Positions 25,275 to 34,930 of a stretch of DNA of 64,000 nt are shown piece after piece; position 1 is the stretch's first letter; every line of letters starts with the position of its first letter. The stretch covers positions 20,249 to 84,248 of the forward strand of contig JBCCOK010000013.1 of assembly GCA_039025395.1 (NCBI GenBank), given 5' to 3'. The position numbers were made by a program, and so were the translations under genes. The notes under the pieces are model-generated. The model did no database searches. It saw only the letters and a list, made by a program, of their open reading frames with translations, and was not told the origin of the DNA. This DNA is from Hoeflea_A sp039025395 (GTDB lineage: Bacteria > Pseudomonadota > Alphaproteobacteria > Rhizobiales > Rhizobiaceae).

Positions 25275-25892
25275 CTATTCATAAGCTTCGTTGCGATAGG
25301 CGGTTGTTGCAACGATCAGGTAGTGGTCCGGATCGGCATCCCCTTGCGCCTTTATGTTTGCCAGATACGGACGAAACAAATCCACCGCAATCCCGCGAAT
25401 ATAGTAGGCGCGCAGCATGTTGATTGTTGACGGGCCACCAGGACTGAATGAGAACCCGCTCGTATCGAGCTCGCCCGACGAGAGAGGGACGGTTGTTGGA
25501 ATTGCGGCAAATGTCGCGTAGGATTGAAGGTCCACGAACAATCGCTGATCAACATCATCTCCACAGTTGAAGAAGACCGAAACCTCGTTGCAAAGGGCGG
25601 TACGGAACTCCTGTTCGGTCATGTCGGTCGACTCGCCAGTAGCAAAGGTAATCTGGCCAGTACGGAGCTCGCGCCCAAGCTTGTCGACGGCATAATTCAT
25701 CGTTTGCTCGGCGCCAAAGGTCAGGCAAGTCTCAATGATGGCGAAAACCAGCAGGAAAAAAGGGATCGCCAAAAACGCGAACTCAATCGCTACTCCGCCG
25801 TTTTCATCGCGCCGCAACCGAATCCAAGGCAAACGCCTGGTGCGTGGCCTACGAATTTCGATTGCACTCTTGTTGTCGTCGAGGACCGGCAT
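25275..25892 (-). CDS. tadE: TadE-like pseudopilin
   Basis: 205 residues. A basic N-terminus is followed by ENGGVAIEFAFLAIPFFLLVF, the TadE prepilin-like helix with its conserved Glu, then a periplasmic domain with a CNEVSVFFNC pair that could form a disulfide. It lies just upstream of the other TadE-like gene in the same direction, so the two are likely cotranscribed and act as minor pilins. TadG is not found in the window. Confidence 0.87.
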   Translation of the reverse strand: MPVLDDNKSAIEIRRPRTRRLPWIRLRRDENGGVAIEFAFLAIPFFLLVFAIIETCLTFGAEQTMNYAVDKLGRELRTGQITFATGESTDMTEQEFRTALCNEVSVFFNCGDDVDQRLFVDLQSYATFAAIPTTVPLSSGELDTSGFSFSPGGPSTINMLRAYYIRGIAVDLFRPYLANIKAQGDADPDHYLIVATTAYRNEAYE

Positions 25893-26037
25893 AACAACCC
25901 CGCTGCGTGGATGCGTTGGGGCACGTTACGGCAAAGGGGTTTATTTTCCGTATCGGGAATCGATCGAAATGCAGCTTTTAAAGTAAGGGCACACTAACTG
26001 TGTTGGTTTTCCGTCGAGCGCGCCCGCAATAATCCGG

Positions 26038-26442
26038 TCAGGGAAGATCGAGCGGTTCACACGCTGGTGTGCAGGAAAGGACTTCGCGTGCTTCCTGACG
26101 ATAGACCTGCATGGTGTTGTTCGATTCCAGTGAAACCATAACGCGCTCGTCGACGATCGCGTTGCCGTCAGCGTCGAGGATAACAAGGTTCGTTGTTCCG
26201 AAACGTTTGCCGGTGATGATGATCGTTTGCGAATCGCTGACCGTTGCATCGGCGATCTCGGCATTGCCAACGATGACCCGGCTGACCGAACGATCCAGTT
26301 TGATTACGCGGGCATAATCGAGTTCCACAGTAATCGCATTCTGGTCGGACGCTGATGTTGTGTTTGGCATCAGCAGCGGAAAACTCACCGCAAGGGCGCC
26401 TACAAGCACCAGGGAAAAACGGAATTTAGACGGGCCGAACAT
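26038..26442 (-). CDS. pilus assembly N-terminal-domain protein (CpaC N-domain-like)
   Basis: 134 residues from the ATG at 26442, fixed by GAGGAG 6-7 nt upstream. A signal peptide (FSLVLVGALAVSFPLLM, cleavage near TSASD) is followed by one domain whose core (ARVIKLDRSVSRVIVGNAEIADATV, then TIIITGKRFGTTNLVILD) matches the N-terminal domain of CpaC secretins. It lacks the secretin channel domain. It may help secretin assembly or bind the same partners. It is upstream of the TadE-like genes on the same strand. Confidence 0.85.
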   Translation of the reverse strand: MFGPSKFRFSLVLVGALAVSFPLLMPNTTSASDQNAITVELDYARVIKLDRSVSRVIVGNAEIADATVSDSQTIIITGKRFGTTNLVILDADGNAIVDERVMVSLESNNTMQVYRQEAREVLSCTPACEPLDLP

Positions 26443-26861
26443 GGCGTTCTCCTCAAGCCGCTGCGTCAACAAGATTGGCACTAAAAGTCGCTTGGAATGG
26501 TGAATGAAGATTTAACGTCTTGGCGATGTGTTGAAAAAGATGGAGCTGGGACAGTGTATGGAAGGACGGCCGTGACCCTTCTGCAAACGAAAATCACCCT
26601 GCATTTCTCCTCTACTCTTTATAATAGGGCGGCGGTCAAGGGACTCATCTTGCTTGGCGTTGGCCGGGCTGTCAAAGATCTGAAAAAATGCATCAATTCC
26701 GTTAAGCCGGAATTCACCAAGACACAGGTCTTGCCAGATCAACGCTTTGCTAACCTTGTTTCTTAAACCGTTTTCAAGCCCTGTCCGGTAGTTTGCCCCT
26801 CATCCGATCAGCGCGAAAAGCTGACGGTCGTGCTGAACCAAGTGGAGCAAGGAGTATTCCA
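26443..26861. promoter_or_regulatory. 419-bp divergent control region of the tad locus
   Basis: This gap separates the minus-strand CpaC-N/TadE genes from flp. A 90-codon plus-strand frame (26497-26766) has no ribosome site and non-protein-like sequence, so I treat the stretch as regulatory. AAGGAG at about 26849-26854 serves flp. I could not find a convincing -35/-10 pair or a full CtrA box. Confidence 0.4.
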
Positions 26862-27023
26862 ATGAGCATTTTTGCACGTTTCATGAAAGACGAGTCAGGT
26901 GCAACCGCAATCGAGTATGGCTTGATTGCTGCTCTGATCGCAGTTGCCGCTATCGCTGCAATGAGTGCGGTCGCTGACGGCCTGAATAACACATTCGAAG
27001 ATGTTGCGAACGAGCTCAACTAA
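26862..27023 (+). CDS. flp: Flp family type IVb pilin
   Basis: 53 residues, typical of Flp/PilA major pilins. MSIFARFMKDESGATAIEYGL contains the prepilin cleavage site after Gly and the conserved Glu/Tyr of the mature N-terminus, followed by a hydrophobic helix (IAALIAVAAIAAMSAV). AGGAG is 8 nt before the ATG; a longer upstream start would add a non-pilin leader. A very strong hairpin lies downstream at 27091, so flp is probably made from a short abundant transcript separate from the cpa genes. Confidence 0.95.
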   Translation: MSIFARFMKDESGATAIEYGLIAALIAVAAIAAMSAVADGLNNTFEDVANELN

Positions 27024-27090
27024 GAGCTTTTCCTGCACCTTCGGGGTCTTACTCGATGGGTAATGTGGGCAGGATTTCTGCCCTGTGATC

Positions 27091-27122
27091 ATGACCGCCC
27101 GGACCGAGGTCCGGGCGGTCAT
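27091..27122 (+). terminator. strong intrinsic terminator after flp
   Basis: A perfect 15-bp inverted repeat (27091-27105 and 27108-27122, core GACCGCCCGGACC) with a tiny loop, followed by TCTTATTT. It should end most transcription from flp and uncouple pilin dose from the machinery genes. Confidence 0.8.
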
Positions 27123-27197
27123 TCTTATTTAATGAGTATAGGGCATTACCTATACCTGAGTTTATGCGCTGGGAACTTTCATAAACAGGAGTGAGGA

Positions 27198-27713
27198 ATG
27201 CTGGTCGCAGCAATCTTGGTGATTTTCCCCTTGTGCCTCGCCTTCGCAGCGTTGACCGACACTTTGACAATGACCATCCCGAACCGGGTTACCTATATCC
27301 TCTTGGTGTCCTTTGCAGTGATTGCACCGCTGACCGGCATGGAATGGGCAACCTACGGGCTGCACTTTGTTGCCGGGCTCATTGTCTTCACAGTGTGTTT
27401 TGGGCTTTTCGGGATTGGAGTCATGGGTGGCGGCGATGCCAAGCTGCTGACAGCGACGGCTGTCTGGTTTGGGTTAAACCTCCAGCTGCTAACCTTTCTG
27501 ACCTATGTGGCATTTCTAGGCGGCGTGCTGACTATCGCTATTGTCGTCCTGCGATTGGATCGCTTTGCTTTCGTAACCTGGCGGGTTTCAGCGATCAGTC
27601 ACATTCTCGATCCCAAGGGCGGCGTCCCATACGGGATCGCCATCGGCATCGCCGGCCTGATCTGCTATCCCGCATCCACGTTGATGCAATACGCCCTTGG
27701 CCAGCTTCACTGA
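27198..27713 (+). CDS. cpaA: Flp pilus prepilin peptidase
   Basis: 171 residues, polytopic (about five hydrophobic segments). The two catalytic aspartates of type IV prepilin peptidases are visible in LTDTLTMTIPN near the N-terminus and in the GxGD-type GGGDAKLLTA at about residue 75. It cleaves the leader of Flp and TadE-type prepilins at the inner membrane. GGAGTGAGGA precedes the ATG. Confidence 0.93.
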   Translation: MLVAAILVIFPLCLAFAALTDTLTMTIPNRVTYILLVSFAVIAPLTGMEWATYGLHFVAGLIVFTVCFGLFGIGVMGGGDAKLLTATAVWFGLNLQLLTFLTYVAFLGGVLTIAIVVLRLDRFAFVTWRVSAISHILDPKGGVPYGIAIGIAGLICYPASTLMQYALGQLH

Positions 27714-27911
27714 CGCTCTGGCCAACCATTATCTGAGCGCGTATTCAGCTCCACCTTATCCGCGCAGAAAGTCCGCTGCATGTCGTAACGGCCTGCTCTG
27801 CCGGCCTTAATTCGGCGTTAAGTTAAATTGGTAGGGCTGCATTAACCATAAGTACACGATTCATGCTGCATTGTCGTTTCAACGGTTGGATTTTCGTCCT
27901 GGGGGAACAGC

Positions 27912-28703
27912 ATGAAGCCCGCACGCCTTATAGTTATGAGCATTGCTCTGGTTTCCGCGCTCGCGGCCGGTTACCTTATTTTGAACATCACCAGCCAGAC
28001 ACAGGAACCGACGGTTCGCCAGGTGGTGAAGAAGGTCAAGACGGAGACGGTTCTTGTCGCCGCCGACAGCCTGCCGATCGGCTCGCGTCTGGGTAGCGAC
28101 AATCTTGACTGGCAGGACTGGCCGGAGCACGCTGTCACCGAAGGGTACATCACCCGTTCGACGCGCCCCGATGCGGTCCAGGAACTGACGGGTTCGATTG
28201 TTCGTCTTCCCGTATTTGAAGGCGAGCCCGTACGCACAGAAAAAATTGTCGACCCGGGCACACGCATCATGTCCTCGATGCTTCCTTCAGGGAAACGAGC
28301 CGTTGCTACCGGGATTTCAGTTCAGACCAGCGCCGGTGGATTTATTCTTCCGAACGACCGCGTTGACGTCATTATGGTGCGCACATCCGACGGCTCGGGC
28401 TTTTTGACTGAAACGATCCTCGAAAACATCCGGGTGCTCGCGATCGACCAGCGTATCCGCGAAGATGAAGACGGCAAAAAGACAGCTGTTGGAACGACCG
28501 CCACTCTGGAACTGACACCGGACCAAGCAAAAATAATCAGCGTCGCACAGCAGATGGCATCGCGACTTACCCTTGCCCTACGCAGTGTTGCGGACGTCCA
28601 AGAGCCCGATACGGGGGGTGCCAATCATCTGCTGAGCGGCGATGGAGGGGCCAGCATTCAGCTGATCCGCTCCGGCCAAATCACAAATATCGGCGCAAAT
28701 TAG
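27912..28703 (+). CDS. cpaB: Flp pilus assembly protein CpaB/RcpC
   Basis: 263 residues. One N-terminal membrane segment (LIVMSIALVSALAAGYLIL) is followed by a SAF domain (VLVAADSLPIGSRLGSDNLDW) and the RcpC/CpaB domain (LPNDRVDVIMVRT). It acts in the periplasm, likely contacting peptidoglycan and the secretin. It starts the cpaB-tadC run after a gap of about 200 bp that should hold its promoter. Confidence 0.94.
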   Translation: MKPARLIVMSIALVSALAAGYLILNITSQTQEPTVRQVVKKVKTETVLVAADSLPIGSRLGSDNLDWQDWPEHAVTEGYITRSTRPDAVQELTGSIVRLPVFEGEPVRTEKIVDPGTRIMSSMLPSGKRAVATGISVQTSAGGFILPNDRVDVIMVRTSDGSGFLTETILENIRVLAIDQRIREDEDGKKTAVGTTATLELTPDQAKIISVAQQMASRLTLALRSVADVQEPDTGGANHLLSGDGGASIQLIRSGQITNIGAN

Positions 28704-28718
28704 ACCGGGGATAGAACA

Positions 28719-30251
28719 GTGCAAAAATCACTTCAAACAGCGCGTGTATCGGGCTTTGGCCGCCGGGCAACGTTTCTTGCGGGTGCAGTCATCGCGTCCG
28801 CCGCCATCCTCCTGTCCATGCCGATCGTCGGCGAAGCGCAGGCCAACCCGCAGACAATCAAGGTTCGCGGAAGCGGCGCTGGCAATGTCAAGGACGTCAA
28901 ACTTGGTTTGAACAAGGCGGTTGTCATTGATCTTCCGGATGACGCACAGGATATTCTGGTCGCCGATCCCGGCGTAGCCGATGCTGTCACGCGTTCTTCA
29001 AGGCGCATCTATGTTTTCGGCAAGGCTGTCGGACAGACGAACGTTTTCATCTTTGGACGCGACGGGGTGCCGCTGGTCAGCCTGAACCTGGCCGTCGAGC
29101 GCGACATTACCGGGCTTGAAAAGCAACTTGCGCGCTTTATCCCCGACTCAGACATCAGCGTCGAGATCATCAGCGACAATATCGTGCTGACCGGCACTGT
29201 GCGCACACCGCAGGATGCCTCCCGCGCCAGCCAGATCGCGACTGTATTCCTGAGAGGTGGTGAAGCCACGACCCGCAACATCACCGCGGTCGGCGGTGCC
29301 GGCGAGGGCGGCGCGGCCATTTTCGCGGAAGACCGGCAGGTGTCCCAGATCGTCAATCTGCTTGACATTGAAGGCGAAGACCAAGTCACTCTTAAGGTCA
29401 CCGTTGCTGAGGTGAGCAGGCAGGTGCTCAAACAGCTTGGATTCAACACGACCGTTTTCAACAACGGCAACCCCGTGTTTGAGTCATTTAACCCGCCGGC
29501 TCTTGGAGCGTCGGGCATAAACTCAGGGGGGGTATTCACTGGATCAGCCGGTTCTGTTGCCCTCGACGCCACTGTGCGCGCCATGGAGCGGGCTGGGGTG
29601 ATGAAAACCCTCGCCGAACCAACCCTTACCGCCGTATCGGGGGAACCGGCGGACTTTTTCGTAGGCGGTGAATTCCAGTTCTTGTCTACGATAAGTGCGG
29701 ATGGGTCGGCAACCTATGAACAAAGGACTTGGGGTATTGGGCTCCAGTTTATCCCGGTGGTCCTGTCAGCCGGACGCATCAGTCTGAGGATAAGAACAGA
29801 AGTCTCTGAGCCTACATTTGAAGGTAGCAGCAGAGGACTTGCTGGTAACGGAACATTCGGAGGCGGGACACTTAACGGCCTTCGCAGGCGCGAAGCCGAC
29901 ACGGCCGTTGAACTCCCTTCCGGTGGATCGATCGTTATTGCCGGCCTTGTCCGCGACGACGTCCGCCAGGTGATGAGCGGTTTCCCGGGTCTTTCGAAGG
30001 TGCCGATATTGGGGACCCTGTTCCGCAGTCGCGATTTCGTCCGCAACGAGACCGAGCTGGTGATAATAGCCACACCTTACTTGGTGCGCCCGGTCGCCCG
30101 CAACAAGCTCAACCGTCCGGACGACAACCTGAATGCGTCCAGTGACGGCGCGGCAAACTTCCTTGGTCGCGTCAATCGCGTTTATGGGCAGATGGAAACC
30201 GACTTGCCCAAAGGCCGATACTACGGCGTGGTCGGGTTTATCTACAAATAA
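28719..30251 (+). CDS. cpaC: Flp pilus secretin
   Basis: 510 residues. A long signal peptide ends near GEAQA; then the N-terminal pilus domain (LPDDAQDILVADPGVADAV), a BON-like middle part, and the secretin domain (VTLKVTVAEVSRQVLKQLGF to the VPILGTLFRS and ELVIIATPYLVRP end motifs). It forms the outer-membrane pore for the pilus. The start is GTG at 28719, 15 nt after cpaB, and it overlaps cpaD by a shared A/TAATG-like junction. Confidence 0.95.
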   Translation: MQKSLQTARVSGFGRRATFLAGAVIASAAILLSMPIVGEAQANPQTIKVRGSGAGNVKDVKLGLNKAVVIDLPDDAQDILVADPGVADAVTRSSRRIYVFGKAVGQTNVFIFGRDGVPLVSLNLAVERDITGLEKQLARFIPDSDISVEIISDNIVLTGTVRTPQDASRASQIATVFLRGGEATTRNITAVGGAGEGGAAIFAEDRQVSQIVNLLDIEGEDQVTLKVTVAEVSRQVLKQLGFNTTVFNNGNPVFESFNPPALGASGINSGGVFTGSAGSVALDATVRAMERAGVMKTLAEPTLTAVSGEPADFFVGGEFQFLSTISADGSATYEQRTWGIGLQFIPVVLSAGRISLRIRTEVSEPTFEGSSRGLAGNGTFGGGTLNGLRRREADTAVELPSGGSIVIAGLVRDDVRQVMSGFPGLSKVPILGTLFRSRDFVRNETELVIIATPYLVRPVARNKLNRPDDNLNASSDGAANFLGRVNRVYGQMETDLPKGRYYGVVGFIYK

Positions 30252-30271
30252 TGAGGGGTTGGAGCAGCATC

Positions 30272-30982
30272 ATGAAGTACAGTGATATGATTCTTGCAAA
30301 GAAGGAATCGAACCAGCCCCGCGGGTTCAGGTTTGCGGCTGGAGCGGCAATCATTACGGCAGTGGCGCTTCTGGCGGGCTGTGCAAAAGTTCACAACATC
30401 GAGGTTGGATCGGTCCCGGACGATTACCGGACCAATCATCCGATCATCGTTTCGGAGAAGCAGACAACCGTCGACGTCCCGATTGCGCGGGGTGATACCG
30501 AGCTCAACTTTGGCAGGGCGAGCATGGTGCGGGGATTTGCCTCCGAATATCGGGACAACGCATCGGGTCCGGTTCAGATTATGACGCCGGTCGGTTCGCC
30601 CAACACAACCGCCGCATCGCACATGGCTGGTGAGATCAGAAGCATCCTGATCGGCGAGGGCATTCCGTCAACGCGGATAGGCATCAGTTCCTATCAGGCG
30701 GCTGCCCAGAACGACGCGGCACCCATACGGCTGAGCTTCTCGGCGGTTGCCGCCCACACCAATCAGTGTGGAAGATGGCCCGAAGATCTCGTCTACAACA
30801 CGACGGAAAACAAGCATTACCAGAATTTTGGCTGCGCGACCCAGAACAATCTTGCGGCGCAGATTGCCAACCCGTCAGACCTGTTGGCCCCGAGAGACAT
30901 GACACCAATCGACGCAGACCGTCGCGACGTCGTGATCGAGAACTACCGCCAAAGCGGTTCGTTCGCCACTGGTGACGAATAG
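30272..30982 (+). CDS. cpaD: Flp pilus lipoprotein CpaD
   Basis: 236 residues. An N-terminal hydrophobic segment ends in the lipobox LLAGC, so the mature protein is a lipoprotein. CpaD domain features include RRDVVIENYRQSGSF at the C-terminus. It is thought to be a secretin pilot or partner. GGAG 7 nt upstream supports the ATG at 30272 rather than an ATG in the end of cpaC. Confidence 0.92.
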   Translation: MKYSDMILAKKESNQPRGFRFAAGAAIITAVALLAGCAKVHNIEVGSVPDDYRTNHPIIVSEKQTTVDVPIARGDTELNFGRASMVRGFASEYRDNASGPVQIMTPVGSPNTTAASHMAGEIRSILIGEGIPSTRIGISSYQAAAQNDAAPIRLSFSAVAAHTNQCGRWPEDLVYNTTENKHYQNFGCATQNNLAAQIANPSDLLAPRDMTPIDADRRDVVIENYRQSGSFATGDE

Positions 30983-31034
30983 ACGTCCGGCACAATGCAA
31001 CCGGGTTTGAAAGAACGCAAGGCAGGATGACGAC

Positions 31035-32315
31035 ATGAACGAGGTAGCGGAAAACCACGACGTCGATCACAGCATGATCGACTCACACGAAAGCGACAAC
31101 GCCATGAACGATCTGCGCCCATTGCCGCGGATATCGATACAGGCGTTCTGCGAATCCGACGCTTTGTCGCAGCTTATCAGCGGCTGCGCGGACGACAGGC
31201 GGATGACCCGTACACATCTGCGGACAGTAAGCGGTGGGATCGAGACGGCGTGCAATATGTACGCATCTTCGCCGACGCCTAACCTGATCATTCTTGAGAA
31301 TTCGGGCCCTTCCAGCAACCTTTTTTCGCGCCTTGCGGATCTCGCTGAAGTCTGTGATCCGACGACGAAGGTGATCGTCATCGGCTACGACAACGATGTC
31401 CACCTGTATCGTGAGTTGATCCGTCGCGGGATCTCTGAATACTTGGTTGGGCCGGTTACGCTGCCCGATCTTATCAACGCGATCTCTGGTATTTTTGTTG
31501 ATCCGGAAGCGGAGCCCTTGGGCCGAACCATAGCCTTTATAGGAGCAAAGGGCGGCGTCGGCTCTTCGACAATTGCGCATAACTGTGCATGGGGGATCTC
31601 AAGCCTCTTCGACACTGAGGTGATCCTGGCAGACCTCGATCTAGCCTTCGGAACTGCCAATATCAACTTTGATCAGGATCCGCCGCAAGGCATCGCCGAG
31701 GCTGTTTTTGCGCCGGAGCGACTTGACGACGTTTTCCTTGAGCGGCTGCTTTCCAAATGCGCCGAGCACCTGTCTATGCTTGCGGCGCCGTCGATGCTGG
31801 ACCGTACCTATGACTTCGGGGCCGGGAGCTTCGAATCGGTCCTCGAAATTGTGCAGCGCACGGCGCCGGTTGCGGTTCTGGATGTACCGCATATGTGGAC
31901 TAACTGGACAAAGGCGGTTTTGAGCAGCGTGGACGATGTCGTTGTCATCGCGACGCCCGATCTGCCGAATTTGCGCAATACCAAGAACCTTATCGATACT
32001 TTGGGCAAACTCAGGCCGAACGACAGTTTGCCGCGCCTGGTTCTCAATCAGGTTGGAATGCCAAAGCGCCCAGAGATCGCGATTATTGATTTCTGCGAAC
32101 CGCTTTCCATGGAGGCTACAGCAATCATTCCGTTCGACGCGCAGCTTTTTGGAACGGCGTCAAACAGCGGGCGAATGATCGCAGAAACGGACGCCAGGGC
32201 GCCGATTGCTGAGTCTTTTTCTCAACTGGCCCATATCCTGACCGGCCGCGCCGAAGTCAAGAGCCAGAAAAAGCAGACAATGACAGGATTACGCGGCCTG
32301 CTTTCACGCAAATAG
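31035..32315 (+). CDS. cpaE: Flp pilus localisation ATPase CpaE/TadZ
   Basis: 426 residues. The N-terminal 130 residues resemble a receiver domain without the phosphoacceptor pattern; the rest is a ParA/MinD-like ATPase with a deviant Walker A, GAKGGVGSSTIAHN, which keeps the first Lys but has Ser at the second Lys site, as is common in CpaE. VILADLDLAFG is the Walker A-prime/B region. It places the pilus at the pole. Confidence 0.93.
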   Translation: MNEVAENHDVDHSMIDSHESDNAMNDLRPLPRISIQAFCESDALSQLISGCADDRRMTRTHLRTVSGGIETACNMYASSPTPNLIILENSGPSSNLFSRLADLAEVCDPTTKVIVIGYDNDVHLYRELIRRGISEYLVGPVTLPDLINAISGIFVDPEAEPLGRTIAFIGAKGGVGSSTIAHNCAWGISSLFDTEVILADLDLAFGTANINFDQDPPQGIAEAVFAPERLDDVFLERLLSKCAEHLSMLAAPSMLDRTYDFGAGSFESVLEIVQRTAPVAVLDVPHMWTNWTKAVLSSVDDVVVIATPDLPNLRNTKNLIDTLGKLRPNDSLPRLVLNQVGMPKRPEIAIIDFCEPLSMEATAIIPFDAQLFGTASNSGRMIAETDARAPIAESFSQLAHILTGRAEVKSQKKQTMTGLRGLLSRK

Positions 32316-32348
32316 GCCGATCGAAAAGCAAGTTACCAGGGGTGATAG

Positions 32349-33836
32349 ATGTTTGGCAAACGCGGAAAAGACGGGTTCGGTACTGCCGGCGAAACAATCG
32401 AGCGTTCGCTGCCGCAGGCACCTGAAACGGAGCCGAACAATATAGTTGAGGATTCCGGCGCGCCGTTGCCGGAAGATGCGATGGTGAGCGGCAACACGCC
32501 GATCGCCCCGGGCAGTGATCGGCCGGAACAAAAGCGCCGAGTTACCAAAAAGTCGGACGGATACTACACGACGAAATCGCAGGTATTTTCCGCGTTAATC
32601 GACACAATCGATTTGTCGCAGCTTTCGAAACTCGACAATGAAAGCGCGCGTGAGGAAATCCGCGATATCGTCAACGATATCATCACCATCAAGAACTTTG
32701 CCATGTCGATATCCGAGCAGGAAGAGCTGCTTGAGGATATCTGCAACGACGTTCTCGGCTACGGTCCGCTGGAGCCGCTTCTGGCGCGCGACGAAATCGC
32801 CGATATCATGATCAACGGTGCCGGCCATAGCTACATCGAAGTCAACGGCAAGGTCGAAGAGTCCGATATACGCTTCCGCGACGAAGGTCAGCTTCTATCC
32901 ATTTGCCAGCGGATTGTCAGCCAGGTTGGCCGCCGCGTCGACGAATCGAGCCCTATTTGTGATGCGCGCTTGCCGGACGGATCTCGCGTCAACGTCATAG
33001 CGCCGCCGCTGGCGATCGACGGCACAACGCTGACGATTCGTAAGTTTAAGAAAGACAAACTGACCCTCGATCAGTTGGTTAATTATGGTTCGATAACGCC
33101 GCCCGGTGCCACATTGCTGCAGATAATCGGCCGAGTGCGGTGCAATGTTATCATTTCGGGCGGAACCGGTTCCGGTAAGACCACACTGCTCAATTGCTTG
33201 ACGCGTTACATCGATGGGACCGAGCGGATCATTACCTGCGAAGACTCTGCCGAACTGCAACTCCAGCAACCGCATGTGGTTCGCCTTGAAACGCGCCCGC
33301 CAAACATCGAGGGCGAGGGCGAGATAACAATGCGGGACCTTGTGAAGAACTGTCTGCGGATGCGTCCTGAACGGATCATCGTGGGCGAGGTTCGCGGACC
33401 CGAGGTTTTCGACCTGCTTCAGGCGATGAACACCGGTCACGATGGTTCGATGGGTACGATCCACTCGAACTCGCCCCGCGAGTGTCTCAGCCGTATGGAG
33501 TCGATGATCGCCATGGGCGGTTATTCCCTGCCGGCCAAAACAGTCCGTGAAATGATCAGCAGCTCAGTTGACGTCATTATCCAGGCTGCCCGGCTGCGCG
33601 ACGGCTCCAGACGGATCACCCAAATCAGTGAGGTGACCGGCATGGAAGGCGATGTAATTATCACGCAGGACCTGATGACGTTTGAGTTTGAAGGCGAGGA
33701 CACCAACGGAAATATCATCGGTCGGCATTGTTCAACCGGGATAGGTCGGCCGCATTTCTGGGACCGGGCCCGTTACTTTAACGAGGAAAATCGTCTGGCA
33801 GACGCGCTCGATAGCTTGGAGCAAGCCACCGAATAG
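32349..33836 (+). CDS. cpaF: Flp pilus motor ATPase CpaF/TadA
   Basis: 495 residues of the GspE/VirB11-type ATPase family. Walker A GGTGSGKT spans residues 271-278; the Asp box and Walker B (ERIIVGEVRGPE) and His box (NTGHDGSMGTIHSNSP) follow. It powers pilus assembly in the cytosol with TadB and TadC. AGGGGTGA precedes the ATG. Confidence 0.95.
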   Translation: MFGKRGKDGFGTAGETIERSLPQAPETEPNNIVEDSGAPLPEDAMVSGNTPIAPGSDRPEQKRRVTKKSDGYYTTKSQVFSALIDTIDLSQLSKLDNESAREEIRDIVNDIITIKNFAMSISEQEELLEDICNDVLGYGPLEPLLARDEIADIMINGAGHSYIEVNGKVEESDIRFRDEGQLLSICQRIVSQVGRRVDESSPICDARLPDGSRVNVIAPPLAIDGTTLTIRKFKKDKLTLDQLVNYGSITPPGATLLQIIGRVRCNVIISGGTGSGKTTLLNCLTRYIDGTERIITCEDSAELQLQQPHVVRLETRPPNIEGEGEITMRDLVKNCLRMRPERIIVGEVRGPEVFDLLQAMNTGHDGSMGTIHSNSPRECLSRMESMIAMGGYSLPAKTVREMISSSVDVIIQAARLRDGSRRITQISEVTGMEGDVIITQDLMTFEFEGEDTNGNIIGRHCSTGIGRPHFWDRARYFNEENRLADALDSLEQATE

Positions 33837-33877
33837 TCTTGCGTATTGGCGTGAGTCGTCAAGAAAGGTAGTCAAAA

Positions 33878-34888
33878 ATGTTCGGGATTGATTCCACGGT
33901 ACTGCTGGTCGTCGTCCTTGTTGCCGTTGCAGCCGGCGGCCTCGCATATACCGTTCTGTTTCCGACGATTGAAACACAGGACAAGGCCGACAAGCGTCTT
34001 AACAGGGTACGACTTCAGGAGACCGACAGTGGCGCCCTGAAAATGGCGCGCGATCGCGACTACGAAGCCGCGAAACGGCGCAGGTCGGTTCAGGAATCGC
34101 TTAAGGATCTCGAGGAGAAGCAGAAAAAGAAGACCGACTACGGTTCTCCGCCGCTCAAGATTGCGCTGCAGCAGACAGGATGGGATATTACTGTTTTGCA
34201 GTTCAACATCGCCAGCGTCGTTGCCGGTTTACTTTCGGGTCTCGGCACTTTCATTGCCGGCGCGCCGTGGTACCTGGCTGTGGGAATGATGTTTGTCGGC
34301 GGTCTTGGAATCCCGCGCTGGATCGTCCAGTTCAAACGTAACCGGCGGTTCAAAGCTTTCATAAACGAGTTCCCAAACGCTCTTGACGTGATGGTTCGCT
34401 CAATCCGGTCGGGTCTTCCCATCAATGATGCTTTGCGCCTGATCGCGGTCGAAGCTGAAGAGCCTCTGCGCAGCGAGTTCAAGCGGATTGTCGAAGCACA
34501 GCAGTTGGGTCTGACAATTCCGGAAGCCTGCAGCCGCCTGCACGAGAACATTCCGCTGCCGGAAACCAACTTCTTTGCCATTGTCATCACGATTCAGGCC
34601 CAGGCCGGCGGCAATTTGTCCGAAGCCTTGGCCAACCTTTCACGTGTGCTGCGGGATCGCAAGAAGATGAAGGCAAAGATCGACGCGCTGTCCATGGAAG
34701 CAAAGGTATCGGCTGTCATCATCGGATCGTTGCCATTTTTCATCATTGCGGCGGTGTACCTCACGACACCAAACTACATCATGCCTTTGTTCACCGATCA
34801 GCGCGGACATCTTATTCTCGGCATATCAGCCGTATGGATGACGATAGGGATTCTGGTCATGCGCAACATGATCAACTTCGATATCTGA
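33878..34888 (+). CDS. tadB: Flp pilus inner-membrane platform protein TadB
   Basis: 336 residues of the GspF-type family with an N-terminal membrane helix, two central ones and a C-terminal one. The conserved cytoplasmic block NEFPNALDVMVRSIRSG and the IPLPETNFFAIVITIQAQAGGN-region (about 225-245) are visible. It forms the assembly platform with TadC. It follows cpaF after 41 nt. Confidence 0.94.
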   Translation: MFGIDSTVLLVVVLVAVAAGGLAYTVLFPTIETQDKADKRLNRVRLQETDSGALKMARDRDYEAAKRRRSVQESLKDLEEKQKKKTDYGSPPLKIALQQTGWDITVLQFNIASVVAGLLSGLGTFIAGAPWYLAVGMMFVGGLGIPRWIVQFKRNRRFKAFINEFPNALDVMVRSIRSGLPINDALRLIAVEAEEPLRSEFKRIVEAQQLGLTIPEACSRLHENIPLPETNFFAIVITIQAQAGGNLSEALANLSRVLRDRKKMKAKIDALSMEAKVSAVIIGSLPFFIIAAVYLTTPNYIMPLFTDQRGHLILGISAVWMTIGILVMRNMINFDI

Positions 34889-34930
34889 GCATAAAAGAGG
34901 GGCCAAGCCGATCAAGGAAGCCGTTCAGCC

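Noticed and set aside
26497..26766. 90-codon frame in the tad divergent region
   Set aside because: No ribosome site, no domain-like sequence, and it fills the spot where the promoters must be.
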